From Sphingorhabdus sp. (GTDB taxonomy: Bacteria; Pseudomonadota; Alphaproteobacteria; Sphingomonadales; Sphingomonadaceae), in assembly GCA_028279555.1 (NCBI GenBank), contig JANQNO010000008.1, forward strand, positions 399,678-463,677: DNA of 64,000 nt, read 5' to 3'. The number at the start of each line of letters is the position of its first letter. The stretch's first letter is position 1. The notes beneath the pieces are model-generated. The model was given only the letters and a program-made list of their open reading frames with translations, was not told the origin of the DNA and ran no database searches. Below, piece after piece: positions 1 through 8,716 of the stretch. Made by a program: the position numbers and the translations under genes.

Positions 1-246
1 GCCGCTGGAATGCCGCGGATTGACGATCACATCAAAACCAGCCGCACGCCAGCCATCGTCGCAGGGATGGTTCGCCGATGCCGCGATGACCAGCTTTCGG
101 TCAAATTCAAACGGAGCCAGCATATCGCTGACATGCAGCCCCAGCATCTTGCCGCGAAAGCCCGCCGCCAGCTTGTCGGCATCACCGAATCGCTTCGAGC
201 GGCCAGCCGCCAAAATGGCCGCGCAAATCCGTGGTCGTTCAGCCAA
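1..246 (-). CDS. MocA/MobA-like nucleotidyltransferase (molybdenum cofactor cytidylyltransferase), 3'-truncated by window edge
   Basis: The minus-strand frame is open from a TTG at 246 to the left edge (82 codons). It opens with a nucleotide-binding signature, AAILAAGRSKRFGDADKLAA, which matches the G-rich loop and Lys of the MobA/MocA NTP-transferase family. Family members attach CMP or GMP to molybdopterin. The TTG overlaps the xdhC stop by 8 nt, and an AGGA lies about 12 nt upstream, so translational coupling is likely. As the last visible gene of a molybdo-hydroxylase operon after XdhC, a cytidylyltransferase that makes the MCD cofactor is the natural reading. The C-terminal part is outside the window, so CMP versus GMP specificity cannot be judged. 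Confidence 0.8.
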   Translation of the reverse strand, partial: MAERPRICAAILAAGRSKRFGDADKLAAGFRGKMLGLHVSDMLAPFEFDRKLVIAASANHPCDDGWRAAGFDVIVNPRHSSG

Positions 247-1186
247 TCGCCGTCCATTCCTGCGAATGATAGTTTTGGACAATCTCGCCCAAAGCCGAAA
301 GCGCCAGCGTTTCGGGATCGCGCGAGGAATGAAACAACCCTATCGGCGCATGAATCCGGTCCAGCTCTTTTTCTCCCACGCCCAGATTCTTTAGCGCTTC
401 GGTTCGAAAGGTGTGGGCGCGGCGGCTGCCCATCGCGCCCAAATAGAAATGCGGTAGCGAAAGCGCGCGCGCCATCAACTGGATCTCCCAATCATGGTCG
501 TGGAACAGAAAGACGATTGCGGTCCAGGCATCGCTTTTGATGGCAGAAGTATCCTCCGGCGTTGCCAATTGCGTGACCGAAGCCCGGATATTCTGCAATT
601 CTTCGACAAGCATGGTGTCAGGCGTGAGGATATGGGCCTCCAGCTCCATATTCCCCGCCAGCCTCGTCAATGCCGCAACGCTGGCACCATGCCCCAGAAT
701 AAGCAGCCGGGGCTCCGGCCAATGCGCGATCACAGCCTGACCAGCTGTGGAATCGAACTGAGGCTTTTGCCATGCGCCGACAAAGTTGGCAGCAGGCTCC
801 TCCAGACCCAGCGTGAGGGAAAAAGGAACGCGGCGAGCAATGGCACCGCAGCAGGCCTCGATCAACTCGCCGTTCCCCAGCGGGAGAAAATGAATGTCGA
901 GCCCGCCGCCGCATGGGAGTTTGATATCGATATAGGGAGAGCCCGACCCAAAACGCACCAGGCGCGGCGCGCGGCGTTCAAGCGCTTCGAGTGCCTCGGA
1001 CACAACAGCATTTTCTATACATCCACCCGAAAGCGAGCCGGCAAAGCGGCCATCCTCGCCGACGCCCATATGCGCGCCCACATCGCGCATCGAGGAGCCT
1101 TCAACCGAAACCACTGTCACAAGAACGCAGCGCTGACCTGCCGCCAAGCGCTCGGAAAGGAAAGAAAAAATGCGCCCCTGGTCCAC
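239..1186 (-). CDS. XdhC/CoxI family molybdenum-cofactor insertion protein
   Basis: 315 residues from a GTG start with AGGA about 8 nt upstream. The N-terminal XdhC_CoxI domain is recognisable from VTVVSVEGSSMRDVGAHM and the following GGCIE and PCGGGLDIH segments. The C-terminal Rossmann half carries LLILGHGASVAAL and GAMGSRRAH. XdhC proteins bind the molybdenum cofactor and deliver it, sulfurated, to xanthine-dehydrogenase-type enzymes. It sits 32 nt after the cytochrome c gene and overlaps the next gene, so it is part of the same operon as the iorAB-like subunits. The role in maturing that enzyme is inferred from family and context. Confidence 0.9.
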   Translation of the reverse strand: MDQGRIFSFLSERLAAGQRCVLVTVVSVEGSSMRDVGAHMGVGEDGRFAGSLSGGCIENAVVSEALEALERRAPRLVRFGSGSPYIDIKLPCGGGLDIHFLPLGNGELIEACCGAIARRVPFSLTLGLEEPAANFVGAWQKPQFDSTAGQAVIAHWPEPRLLILGHGASVAALTRLAGNMELEAHILTPDTMLVEELQNIRASVTQLATPEDTSAIKSDAWTAIVFLFHDHDWEIQLMARALSLPHFYLGAMGSRRAHTFRTEALKNLGVGEKELDRIHAPIGLFHSSRDPETLALSALGEIVQNYHSQEWTAIG

Positions 1187-1218
1187 GCGGCCGTCCTAGC
1201 GATCTTGACGGCGGACCG

Positions 1219-1689
1219 TCACCCCGCCAGCGTCTTGAGATAGGCGATGATTGCCTTGCGCTGCTCAGCGTCGCCGACCGCGCCTGCAGCCATCGTCGTG
1301 CCCGGAACCTTCGCCGCAGGATCGGCGATATAGGCATCCAGCTCAGCATCATTCCATACGATTCCCGATGCCTTGAGCGCTTCTGAAAATCCGAAACCAT
1401 CGACCGATGCTGCCTTGCGGCCTACGACTCCGTACAAGGTGGGACCGGGGCCGGCAGGCGCGTCTGCCTCGACAGCATGGCAGGCCGAACAGACGGCAAA
1501 AGCCTCTTTTCCTGTCGCAATGATATCGCCAGCTGGCGCATCATCGGTGGCAGGCTCGGCGGCGGCCTGTTTTGGCGCTTGGCCCGGCTCGCGAACAACG
1601 ATCTGCTCGGTGGGCCCGGGCGCCGGGTCAGCGCCGCAAGCCGCAAGCAGCAGCGATAAGGCAGCAGCCCCAATTGCCGTATTCTTCAT
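1219..1689 (-). CDS. lipoprotein cytochrome c (class I, single haem)
   Basis: 156 residues from the ATG at 1689, chosen because GGGGAG lies just upstream and because it gives a proper lipoprotein signal; an upstream in-frame start only adds nine residues. The signal ends in a lipobox (LLLAAC), so the protein should be membrane-tethered in the periplasm. A low-complexity Pro/Ala linker leads to a class I cytochrome c domain with one CSACH haem site and a candidate axial Met in PGTTMAAG. Placed directly after the molybdopterin subunit, it is probably the electron acceptor of the hydroxylase, as in other periplasmic aldehyde or isoquinoline oxidoreductase systems. Confidence 0.9.
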   Translation of the reverse strand: MKNTAIGAAALSLLLAACGADPAPGPTEQIVVREPGQAPKQAAAEPATDDAPAGDIIATGKEAFAVCSACHAVEADAPAGPGPTLYGVVGRKAASVDGFGFSEALKASGIVWNDAELDAYIADPAAKVPGTTMAAGAVGDAEQRKAIIAYLKTLAG

Positions 1690-1712
1690 ATTCTGCTCCC
1701 CGTCCGGTGCGA

Positions 1713-3956
1713 TCAAGCCCAGTTCATCTTGCTGAGCGGCAACTCGCGCACCCGCTTTCCGGTTGCCGCGAAAATGGCATTGGTGACGGCGGGTGCAACA
1801 GGCGGCAAACCAGGTTCGCCCGCACCGCCCAGACGCTCCGCATCACCATTGATCAAGGCCACTTCCACTTCCGGCATCTCGTTCATGCGAAGCATCTGAT
1901 AATCATGGAAATTGCTCTGCTGGACAGCACCGTCCTTGATCGTGATTTCGCCGTAGAGCGCTGCCGTCATCCCATAGACTATGGCGCTTTCCATCTGCGC
2001 CTTCACCGCATCGGGGTTCATGGCAAATCCGACATCGGCACAGCAAAAAACCTTGCTGACCTTCGGTTTTTCGCCGGTCATATCCACTTCGGCGACTTCG
2101 GCCACAATCGAACCGAAGGAAGGAACAAGCGCAATGCCGCGTCCATGGCCCCCGGGCATTTCGCTGCCCCAGCCAGCCATCTTTGCAGCCTTGTTCAAAA
2201 CGGCGAGATGGCGCGGCGAGCCCTCGAGCAATTCGCGGCGGAGCACGAGCGGATCCTTACCCGCCGCTTCTGCTACCTCATCGACGAAGCTCTCGATGAA
2301 CCAGGCCTGCTGGCTGTGATCGACCGAACGCCAGGGCCCGAAGCGCAGATGCATCGGAACATCGACCTTGCGCACCAGCTGATTGGGGATTGCATAATAA
2401 GGCACGGTCGGTGCCTCTTGCGGATCGAACAGATGGGTATGGATATTATTCCAGGAAACGACCCTGCCCTTCTCGTCGAGCCCGGCTTCGAAGCGGCTGG
2501 TCGAGGAGGGGCGATAGAAATCCTGGGCCGTATCTTCCTCGCGCGACCAGATAAGCTTGACCGGATATCCCGCCGCCTTGGCCAGACGCGCAGCCATGAT
2601 CGCATGATCCACCTCGGAACGGCGGCCAAATCCGCCGCCGAGAAAAGCGTTGTTGAGCGTAACATCGTCCTCACCAAGGCCCAGGCTCTCCGCCACCGCG
2701 CGGCGAATGCGCAGCGGTGCCTGCGTGCCGATCCAGACCTCGCATTTGCCATCCTTAACGCTGACCGTGCAGTTCATCGGTTCCATCGTCGCATGGGCCA
2801 GAAACGGAACCTTGTATTCCGCCGTAACCTTCTTGGCAGCGCCAGCAAAAGCCTCCACCGCATCGCCCTCGGATATTTCGGTGTCGCCGCCGTCGCTGCC
2901 CGCTTCATCCAGAGCATCGGAGTAGCGTTTGAAAATCGCGTCCTGATCCAGCGATTGCCCTTCGGATTTCGAATAGGTCGCCTGCACCTTGCCGAGCGCC
3001 TGCTGCGCCTGCCAATAGCCATCGGCAATAACCGCCACAAAATCCCCCATATTGAGGATTTGCAAAACGCCAGGCATCGTCTTGGCAGCATTTGCATCGA
3101 TTTTCTCGACGGTCGAACCGACCACCGGCGGCGCTTTGACTGCGGCATATTTCATGCCCTCGACCTTGGCATCGATGCCGAAAATCGCGGTGCCATCGAC
3201 TTTGGAGGGGATATCCTTGCGCGGCATCGGCTTGCCCATCAGCTTGAATTCACCAACCGCCTTGCGTTTCGGCCTGACCGGAAGGCTCTGCGCAGCAGCA
3301 GCGGCGGCAAACTCGCCATAGGTTGCCGACTTGCCCGACGCCTTGTGGCTCAGCATGCTCCTGGCCGTCGTGATTTCTTCGGCCGGCACGCCCCATTCTT
3401 CAGCTGCAGCCGCGATCAGCATCTGCCTTGCCGCAGCGCCGGCCGTGCGCATGTCGCGCTGGCCGGTCCCGCGGATCGAAAAGCTGCCGCCGGTAATCTG
3501 CAGATCCATCATGTCGGCGATTTTCAGGAAGGAACCCTCGACCGTAGGCTCCAGAATCTTCGGCACCTCGAGCGTCGGCGCCAGAAATTCGCGGCCGATC
3601 GCTCCGGAGGCGTAGCGCGCGGTCGCTGGGGATTCGAGCATTTCCACCTTTTCCCAGTCGGCATCCATCTCGTCTGCCAGCATTTGCGCCAGTGTGGATT
3701 GCGAACCCTGACCCATTTCGACATGCGGCACGATCGCCGTCACCTTGTTGTCGGCGGCGATCTTGACCCAGGCGTTGATCAGCTCCTCACCCTCGCCTTT
3801 GGCCAGCCTTTTCTTCATCTCGTCGGTCGGATTTCCGGGCCTGACCGCCACGCCAACCACCAGCGCGCCACCAGCCAATACGCCGGCACCGATAAAGGCG
3901 CGCCGCGTCCATTTGCCTTTCTTCTTCGGCTTTTCGGTTTCAGCTGCCTCGCTCAT
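1713..3956 (-). CDS. molybdopterin-binding large subunit of xanthine dehydrogenase/isoquinoline 1-oxidoreductase family
   Basis: 747 residues. The N terminus has a twin-arginine signal ([15 protein letters not shown]), so the folded enzyme is probably exported through Tat. The body matches the IorB-type subunit of molybdenum hydroxylases, with the Gly-rich [13 protein letters not shown] segment and a C-terminal [14 protein letters not shown] region that holds the catalytic Glu in this family (GxGE). Start and upstream stop overlap by ATGA with the 2Fe-2S subunit gene. The likely reaction is hydroxylation of an aldehyde or N-heteroaromatic with electrons passed to the 2Fe-2S subunit and the cytochrome. 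The substrate cannot be read from sequence. Confidence 0.9.
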   Translation of the reverse strand: MSEAAETEKPKKKGKWTRRAFIGAGVLAGGALVVGVAVRPGNPTDEMKKRLAKGEGEELINAWVKIAADNKVTAIVPHVEMGQGSQSTLAQMLADEMDADWEKVEMLESPATARYASGAIGREFLAPTLEVPKILEPTVEGSFLKIADMMDLQITGGSFSIRGTGQRDMRTAGAAARQMLIAAAAEEWGVPAEEITTARSMLSHKASGKSATYGEFAAAAAAQSLPVRPKRKAVGEFKLMGKPMPRKDIPSKVDGTAIFGIDAKVEGMKYAAVKAPPVVGSTVEKIDANAAKTMPGVLQILNMGDFVAVIADGYWQAQQALGKVQATYSKSEGQSLDQDAIFKRYSDALDEAGSDGGDTEISEGDAVEAFAGAAKKVTAEYKVPFLAHATMEPMNCTVSVKDGKCEVWIGTQAPLRIRRAVAESLGLGEDDVTLNNAFLGGGFGRRSEVDHAIMAARLAKAAGYPVKLIWSREEDTAQDFYRPSSTSRFEAGLDEKGRVVSWNNIHTHLFDPQEAPTVPYYAIPNQLVRKVDVPMHLRFGPWRSVDHSQQAWFIESFVDEVAEAAGKDPLVLRRELLEGSPRHLAVLNKAAKMAGWGSEMPGGHGRGIALVPSFGSIVAEVAEVDMTGEKPKVSKVFCCADVGFAMNPDAVKAQMESAIVYGMTAALYGEITIKDGAVQQSNFHDYQMLRMNEMPEVEVALINGDAERLGGAGEPGLPPVAPAVTNAIFAATGKRVRELPLSKMNWA

Positions 3957-4441
3957 GCCGCTGCCTCCTCATTGCTGGATGTCTCCATCCCGGCAGCAAC
4001 CTTGATCGCCTTTTTGATCCGCCCATACATGCCGCAGCGGCAGACATTGCCGGCCATCGCCGCATTGATCTGCTCATCGCTGGGATTGGGATTGCGTTTC
4101 AGCAGCGCCGCCGCCGACATCAGCTGCCCGGACTGGCAATATCCGCATTGCGGAACCTGTTCGCTGATCCAGGCCTGCTGCAATTTGCTGAGTGTGCCAT
4201 CCTCACCGGCCAGCCCCTCGATCGTCGTGACGGCCTTGCCATCGGCCTCCGAAACGGGCGTCGAGCAGGATCGTACCGGCTTACCATCAAGATGCACCGT
4301 GCAGGCACCGCATTGCGCGATCCCGCAGCCAAATTTGGTGCCTGACATTTCCAGCTGTTCGCGCACGACCCAGAGGATGGGCGTGGCGGGATCGACATCA
4401 ACCTCCGCCTGCTTGCCATTGACGGTCATGGTGATGCTCAT
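3953..4441 (-). CDS. 2Fe-2S small subunit of molybdenum hydroxylase (IorA/CoxS type)
   Basis: 162 residues with both iron-sulfur clusters of the family. A plant-type ferredoxin cluster site is seen in [15 protein letters not shown] with a following Cys. The C-terminal four-helix cluster site is seen in CGYCQSGQ and [12 protein letters not shown]. There is no signal peptide; in this family it can travel with the Tat-bearing large subunit. It is the first gene of the operon, with GGGAGAG before the ATG. Length and motifs match the usual 150-160 residue subunit. Confidence 0.92.
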   Translation of the reverse strand: MSITMTVNGKQAEVDVDPATPILWVVREQLEMSGTKFGCGIAQCGACTVHLDGKPVRSCSTPVSEADGKAVTTIEGLAGEDGTLSKLQQAWISEQVPQCGYCQSGQLMSAAALLKRNPNPSDEQINAAMAGNVCRCGMYGRIKKAIKVAAGMETSSNEEAAA

Positions 4442-4530
4442 AAATTCTCTCCCGGCTCGTGGCAGATTCTATAACAATGGCCGGAGATGTCCAGTCGGGT
4501 TGCGAATTGCAACTATTGGCATGCCTATGC
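4442..4530. promoter_or_regulatory. upstream region of the molybdo-hydroxylase operon with an interrupted palindrome
   Basis: This 89-bp stretch lies between the GH42 stop and the 2Fe-2S subunit start, both on the minus strand, and should hold the hydroxylase operon promoter. It contains GTTGCGAATTGCAAC (4499-4513), with 5-bp arms GTTGC/GCAAC. On the minus strand the sequence reads TAGTTGCAAT, which also occurs in the HxlR-linked palindromes at 17966 and 20421. No -35/-10 pair is convincing by eye. Confidence 0.35.
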
Positions 4531-6495
4531 TTATTGGGGCGCTTCCTCGCCGGGCTTTTGCCAGACTGCAGAGGAGGCCGGTTTCATCTCGCTGGTGCCA
4601 ATCAGAAACTCTGCGTTCTTCGGCAGGCCATCCAATCCGGCAAGCGACAGATTGCCCGGGCCATAGTTGCAGGCAAAGACATAGCCACCCGCTCGCCGCA
4701 GGCGCAAATCCCGCGGCAGATTATGGACAGTCAGCTCGGCCTCACTGGCCATCGTAGCAAAGATTTGCTTCGCCATCTTTGCCGAAGGCCAGACCGCCAG
4801 GTAACGGAAATCTCCTTGCTGATAGAGCGCGCCATCGCCCGATTCGAGCGACAGCTCAGGCAGCAGGTCAGTTTCGATGTCTTCCTTCCATCGGCCAACA
4901 GCACTGCCCTCAAAAACTTCTTCCAGTCCCGGCCGCAGGCTTTCCACGCGGCCAACCTTGACCGGCAGGACTTTCTGCAGGGGCCCCGGCCCTAGCTCCG
5001 GCGGGATCTGGAAATCCGCAGTCTTGCTGCCGCTGCGCGGGCCAAAAAGAACGGGCAGATCGAGCGCAGCCAAATGATCAATCAGCTCTTGGGAAAGGAC
5101 CGGCAGACTTGGCGCGATGACCATCTTGTAGCCATCGAGCCGGGCATGGGGCGCAACGATATCGATGTTGAGGCCCAGTTGCCGCAGCGCGCTGTACATC
5201 TCGAAAACAAGCTCGACATAGCGAAAATCCTTCCCCTGCGGCTGGGTCTGAAAAAGCCAGTCCGCCTCATAGGAAAACAGCAGCGCCACCGGGGCCTGCG
5301 CCGGTGTTTCGGGCAAATCAAGCCTTGCCAAATCCTCTGCAGCGCGTACCGCCTCTTCGCCGCCCGGTGCAATTTCACCGTCCGGCCTCAAAAGCCCGGC
5401 GTGCATCTGCTCCTGCGCGAAGGGCACCTGCCGCCAGCGGAAATAGGAACAGAATTCTGCTCCATGCGCGGCGGCCTCCAGCGTCCAAAGATGCACCATG
5501 CCGGGCAGCGGCGCAGGGTTCCAGCGGGCCCAGTTTACCGGACCCGGCTGCTGCTCCATCACGCCCCACCGGCCATGCTTGCAGCAGCCGCGGTATAGAT
5601 CATGGTGAAAGGCGGCAATGTCGGGATGCCCCTGCCGCGCATAGCGGAGCTTGTCCTCTTCGCTGAACCAATATTGTTCCAGGAAACCGAGCGGATAGCT
5701 GTCCCAGCTGGCGATATCGAGATCGGCACCGACATCATGATGATCGAAATCGGTCACAAAACCCATGAAATTATGCATGATGTCGCGTCCCGGCGAATGG
5801 GCGCGCAATATGTCCACCTGTAGCCGGTTGAAGCGCACCACCTCATCGGAGGCAAAGCGGCGATAGTCGAGCATATGCGCCGGATTGGGTTCGGTGACCG
5901 TCAAATTGGGCGGATCAACTTCGTCAAAAGAACGATATTCCATCGACCAGAAAACATTGCCCCAGGCCGTGTTGAGCGCGTCGACGTCGTCATATTTCGC
6001 GGCCAGCCATTTGCGAAATGCGTCAGCAGCGGCTTGCGAATAGCTGACCGTTGTCTCGTGGCAGCCATATTCATTATCGGTCTGCCATCCGGTCACCGCC
6101 GGATGGTTGCCATAGCGTTCTGCCAGAGCGGTAACGATACGCGCGCACTCTTTGCGATAGTCCGGATGCGAAAAACAATAATGCCGCCGCGAGCCATATT
6201 TGCGCGGGCGGCCATCGGCATCGACCGCGACGATATCGGGCATCTGATCCACCAGCCATTTGGGCGGGGTTGCGGTTGGCGTGCCCAGAATGACAGACAG
6301 ACCTGCATCGCCCAGGATAGAGATCGCGCGGTCGAGCCAAGCCCAGTCATACCGGCCTGGCTCCGGCTCCAGCCGGCTCCACGTAAATTCGCCAATCCGC
6401 GCCTGCGACAGGCCCATGTCGGCCATGCGCCGCGCATCTTCTACCCACAGCTCCTCCGGCCAATGTTCGGGATAGTAGCAGCAGCCGAGCTTCAT
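4531..6495 (-). CDS. GH42 beta-galactosidase
   Basis: 654 residues, a normal length for glycoside hydrolase family 42. The TIM barrel starts at residue 1 (KLGCCYYPEHWPEELW). The acid/base Glu is E142 in GWQTDNEYG and the nucleophile is E314 in WGVMEQQPG, both in the family's usual settings. No signal peptide, so it acts in the cytoplasm on imported galactosides. Its start overlaps the GH36 stop by ATGA, so the two glycosidases are translationally coupled. It removes beta-linked galactose; with the neighbouring alpha-galactosidase it could strip mixed alpha/beta galactosides in sequence. Confidence 0.93.
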   Translation of the reverse strand: MKLGCCYYPEHWPEELWVEDARRMADMGLSQARIGEFTWSRLEPEPGRYDWAWLDRAISILGDAGLSVILGTPTATPPKWLVDQMPDIVAVDADGRPRKYGSRRHYCFSHPDYRKECARIVTALAERYGNHPAVTGWQTDNEYGCHETTVSYSQAAADAFRKWLAAKYDDVDALNTAWGNVFWSMEYRSFDEVDPPNLTVTEPNPAHMLDYRRFASDEVVRFNRLQVDILRAHSPGRDIMHNFMGFVTDFDHHDVGADLDIASWDSYPLGFLEQYWFSEEDKLRYARQGHPDIAAFHHDLYRGCCKHGRWGVMEQQPGPVNWARWNPAPLPGMVHLWTLEAAAHGAEFCSYFRWRQVPFAQEQMHAGLLRPDGEIAPGGEEAVRAAEDLARLDLPETPAQAPVALLFSYEADWLFQTQPQGKDFRYVELVFEMYSALRQLGLNIDIVAPHARLDGYKMVIAPSLPVLSQELIDHLAALDLPVLFGPRSGSKTADFQIPPELGPGPLQKVLPVKVGRVESLRPGLEEVFEGSAVGRWKEDIETDLLPELSLESGDGALYQQGDFRYLAVWPSAKMAKQIFATMASEAELTVHNLPRDLRLRRAGGYVFACNYGPGNLSLAGLDGLPKNAEFLIGTSEMKPASSAVWQKPGEEAPQ

Positions 6496-8606
6496 GCTTT
6501 TACCTTCTCAAGCGCGATCAGCCAGGCGGTTTCGGGATGGGTGAGCGGCAGCGCCAAGCCCTGCCGCATTAATGCCCTGCCGCTCAATTTCAGCCCTTCC
6601 TGCCATTGGCTCTTGTTGGGAAGATGGTTTTGCGCCTTCCTGGGCCAGGGTTTGGGAAGCGTCACCCGGTACAGCTTGTCCGGCTCCAGCCCCTTGAGAC
6701 GGATGGGCCAGGCGTTGAAAGCCTCGCCAAACCCTGTTTGCGCGGCCATGGCGATGCCGCGGTCACCGTCCGCAACCATGTGCGCAAAGATGCCGTGATC
6801 GAAACTGTCCAGCCGATAATAATCGCCGCGATGAAGCAATGCGCGCCACGCCTTGTAAAGCGCGATATGCGCGCGCAGATTATCGCGCTCCTGTTCGCTC
6901 ATCTCCGCCGGATTGGCCTCCACGCCGAAATGACCGAACAGCGCGACCTTGCAGCGGAAATCCATATCGGTCTTCCTGCCGGTGACCGGATTGGGTGACG
7001 GGCCGACATGGTTGCCCAGCACCTCCAGCGGCAGAAAACGGCTCCAGCCGGTCATGATGCGAATGCGCTCTATCGGATCATTATTGTCGCTCGGCCAGAC
7101 ACGGTGGCAGCGCCCAAGCAGCTCCAAATCCACGCGCCCGCCGCCGCTGGAACAACTTTCTATCTCAACATGCGGGTGGGCGGCCCTCAGGCGATCCAGC
7201 AGATCGTAAAAGCCCTCGGTTTGCGCGGTCGGCGCTGACCCTTGCGCGCCTTCCATTGGAAATAGCCGCCGGTTATGATCCCATTTCAGATAGGCGATAT
7301 CGTGACCAGCAAGCAAACGGTCGAGCGCGTCAAAGATATGATCGCGAACTTCGGCGCGGCTGAGATCGAGCACAAGTTGATTGCGCTCGGTGGGACGGTT
7401 GATCGCATCATCATGCAAACACCAGCCCGGATGGGCCCGGTAAAGATCGCTGTCTGGCGAAACCATTTCCGGTTCGACCCACAGCCCAAAATCCATACCG
7501 AGCGATCCGACATGATCGATCAACGGTTTCAGACCCTCAGGAAAGATACCGGGATCAACCTCCCAATCGCCCAGGCCAGCGCAGTCATTGCGCCGCCCCA
7601 AAAACCAGCCGTCGTCGAGAACAAAGCGTTCGACGCCAAGCTCTGCGGCGTCCCTCGCCAACTGGATCAACTGGCTCTCTCCGAGATCAAATCCGAGCGC
7701 TTCCCAACTGTTGAGATGGACCTTGCGCGGCGGCCAACCGCTCCTCTCGGGGAGCACGGAATCTCGCACATGGCTGTGAAAGTTGCAGGTAACATCGTCC
7801 TGGTCCAGGCCCCAGGCAAAGCAGGCTTCGGGGCTTGAATACTCTTCGCCGGGAGCGAGCTCGAAGCCCAAAGCTTCCGGCGAAACACCGCCCACAAAAA
7901 GCACGCGGCCATCCTCGTCCCGCTGGACAGCGCTGTAATGGTCCCCGCTCCATGCGAGATGGTAGCCAATGCATTCTTTGTCATTCTCACTGCCGAAAAC
8001 CAGCCAGTTTCCACCAGCATATCCGGGCTTGCCGCCCCGCGACCGGAAGACGGTTGATCCGCGACCGATGGCCTGCGTTTCCTCCGACATTTCCCGCGCC
8101 CATCGGCCCGGGAAGGCCGTTACCCGGTCATAGACAGCCGGCAGCGGCAGGACCAGCGACGGGAACTGCTCTATCCGGATCGGCTGCTTGCCATCATTGA
8201 ACAGACGATAGCGGCTGCGGACCATGCCTTCGTCGCTCATGCGCCATGTGCATTCCAGAACAAGGGCATTTTTCGGGTCGTTCCAACGGGCGCAGATTTG
8301 GTGATCGTCGCTTTCAAGCCCATCGAGCTGAAACCGCGTAGCCATCCTCTCGCCAGCCCTGGCAAGCCGCAAAGCGGGTGGCCCGGCATAGCCATCGCGC
8401 GTTTGGGGCAAGAGGCCAGGAGGCAAGGGCATGTCGGGCTGATTTTCATGTTTGCCATGCTGGCTCGCGGTGTGGACAGCAATTGCATCTTCACGCGCGG
8501 GCAAAGCCGATCCGGCATAGATCAGGTCGACGGTATCGCCAACTGCCGCCAGAAGCAGCGTGGTGCCGGCGCTGTCGAGCCGAACAGGTGCGAAGCGCTG
8601 TGCCAT
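6492..8606 (-). CDS. GH36 alpha-galactosidase
   Basis: 704 residues from the ATG at 8606. The open frame continues upstream to 8780, but that extension has no family-like sequence and would overlap the divergent transporter. The catalytic nucleophile is the Asp in YLKWDHNR, and the acid/base Asp lies in WPSDNNDPIERIR. The N-terminal beta-sandwich and CSSGGGRVDLELLGR are also typical of GH36. No export signal is seen, so it is cytoplasmic. No strong ribosome site precedes 8606, so the exact start is the least certain point. First gene of the two-gene glycosidase operon, divergent from the SSS symporter. Confidence 0.92.
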   Translation of the reverse strand: MAQRFAPVRLDSAGTTLLLAAVGDTVDLIYAGSALPAREDAIAVHTASQHGKHENQPDMPLPPGLLPQTRDGYAGPPALRLARAGERMATRFQLDGLESDDHQICARWNDPKNALVLECTWRMSDEGMVRSRYRLFNDGKQPIRIEQFPSLVLPLPAVYDRVTAFPGRWAREMSEETQAIGRGSTVFRSRGGKPGYAGGNWLVFGSENDKECIGYHLAWSGDHYSAVQRDEDGRVLFVGGVSPEALGFELAPGEEYSSPEACFAWGLDQDDVTCNFHSHVRDSVLPERSGWPPRKVHLNSWEALGFDLGESQLIQLARDAAELGVERFVLDDGWFLGRRNDCAGLGDWEVDPGIFPEGLKPLIDHVGSLGMDFGLWVEPEMVSPDSDLYRAHPGWCLHDDAINRPTERNQLVLDLSRAEVRDHIFDALDRLLAGHDIAYLKWDHNRRLFPMEGAQGSAPTAQTEGFYDLLDRLRAAHPHVEIESCSSGGGRVDLELLGRCHRVWPSDNNDPIERIRIMTGWSRFLPLEVLGNHVGPSPNPVTGRKTDMDFRCKVALFGHFGVEANPAEMSEQERDNLRAHIALYKAWRALLHRGDYYRLDSFDHGIFAHMVADGDRGIAMAAQTGFGEAFNAWPIRLKGLEPDKLYRVTLPKPWPRKAQNHLPNKSQWQEGLKLSGRALMRQGLALPLTHPETAWLIALEKVKA

Positions 8607-8716
8607 CCCGGCAAGGATAAGCGGGGAAGCATCAAAAGAGTCAAATGCTTCTTTGCAATATCTGCATGCTGGCCTAGTGATTGCAGCGGAACCAATGGAG
8701 ATGCGGGGAGAATAGC
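8607..8716. promoter_or_regulatory. divergent promoter region between alpha-galactosidase and SSS symporter operons
   Basis: 110 bp separate the two divergent galactoside operons, so both promoters should lie here. GGGGAG at 8705-8710 is the ribosome site for the TTG start at 8717. I see no clear operator palindrome and no regulator gene beside it, so how the locus senses galactosides is unknown. Confidence 0.5.

Noticed and set aside
1572..4757. 1061-residue plus-strand open frame
   Set aside because: It runs antisense through the molybdo-hydroxylase genes, has no family pattern, and is a shadow of high-GC coding sequence.
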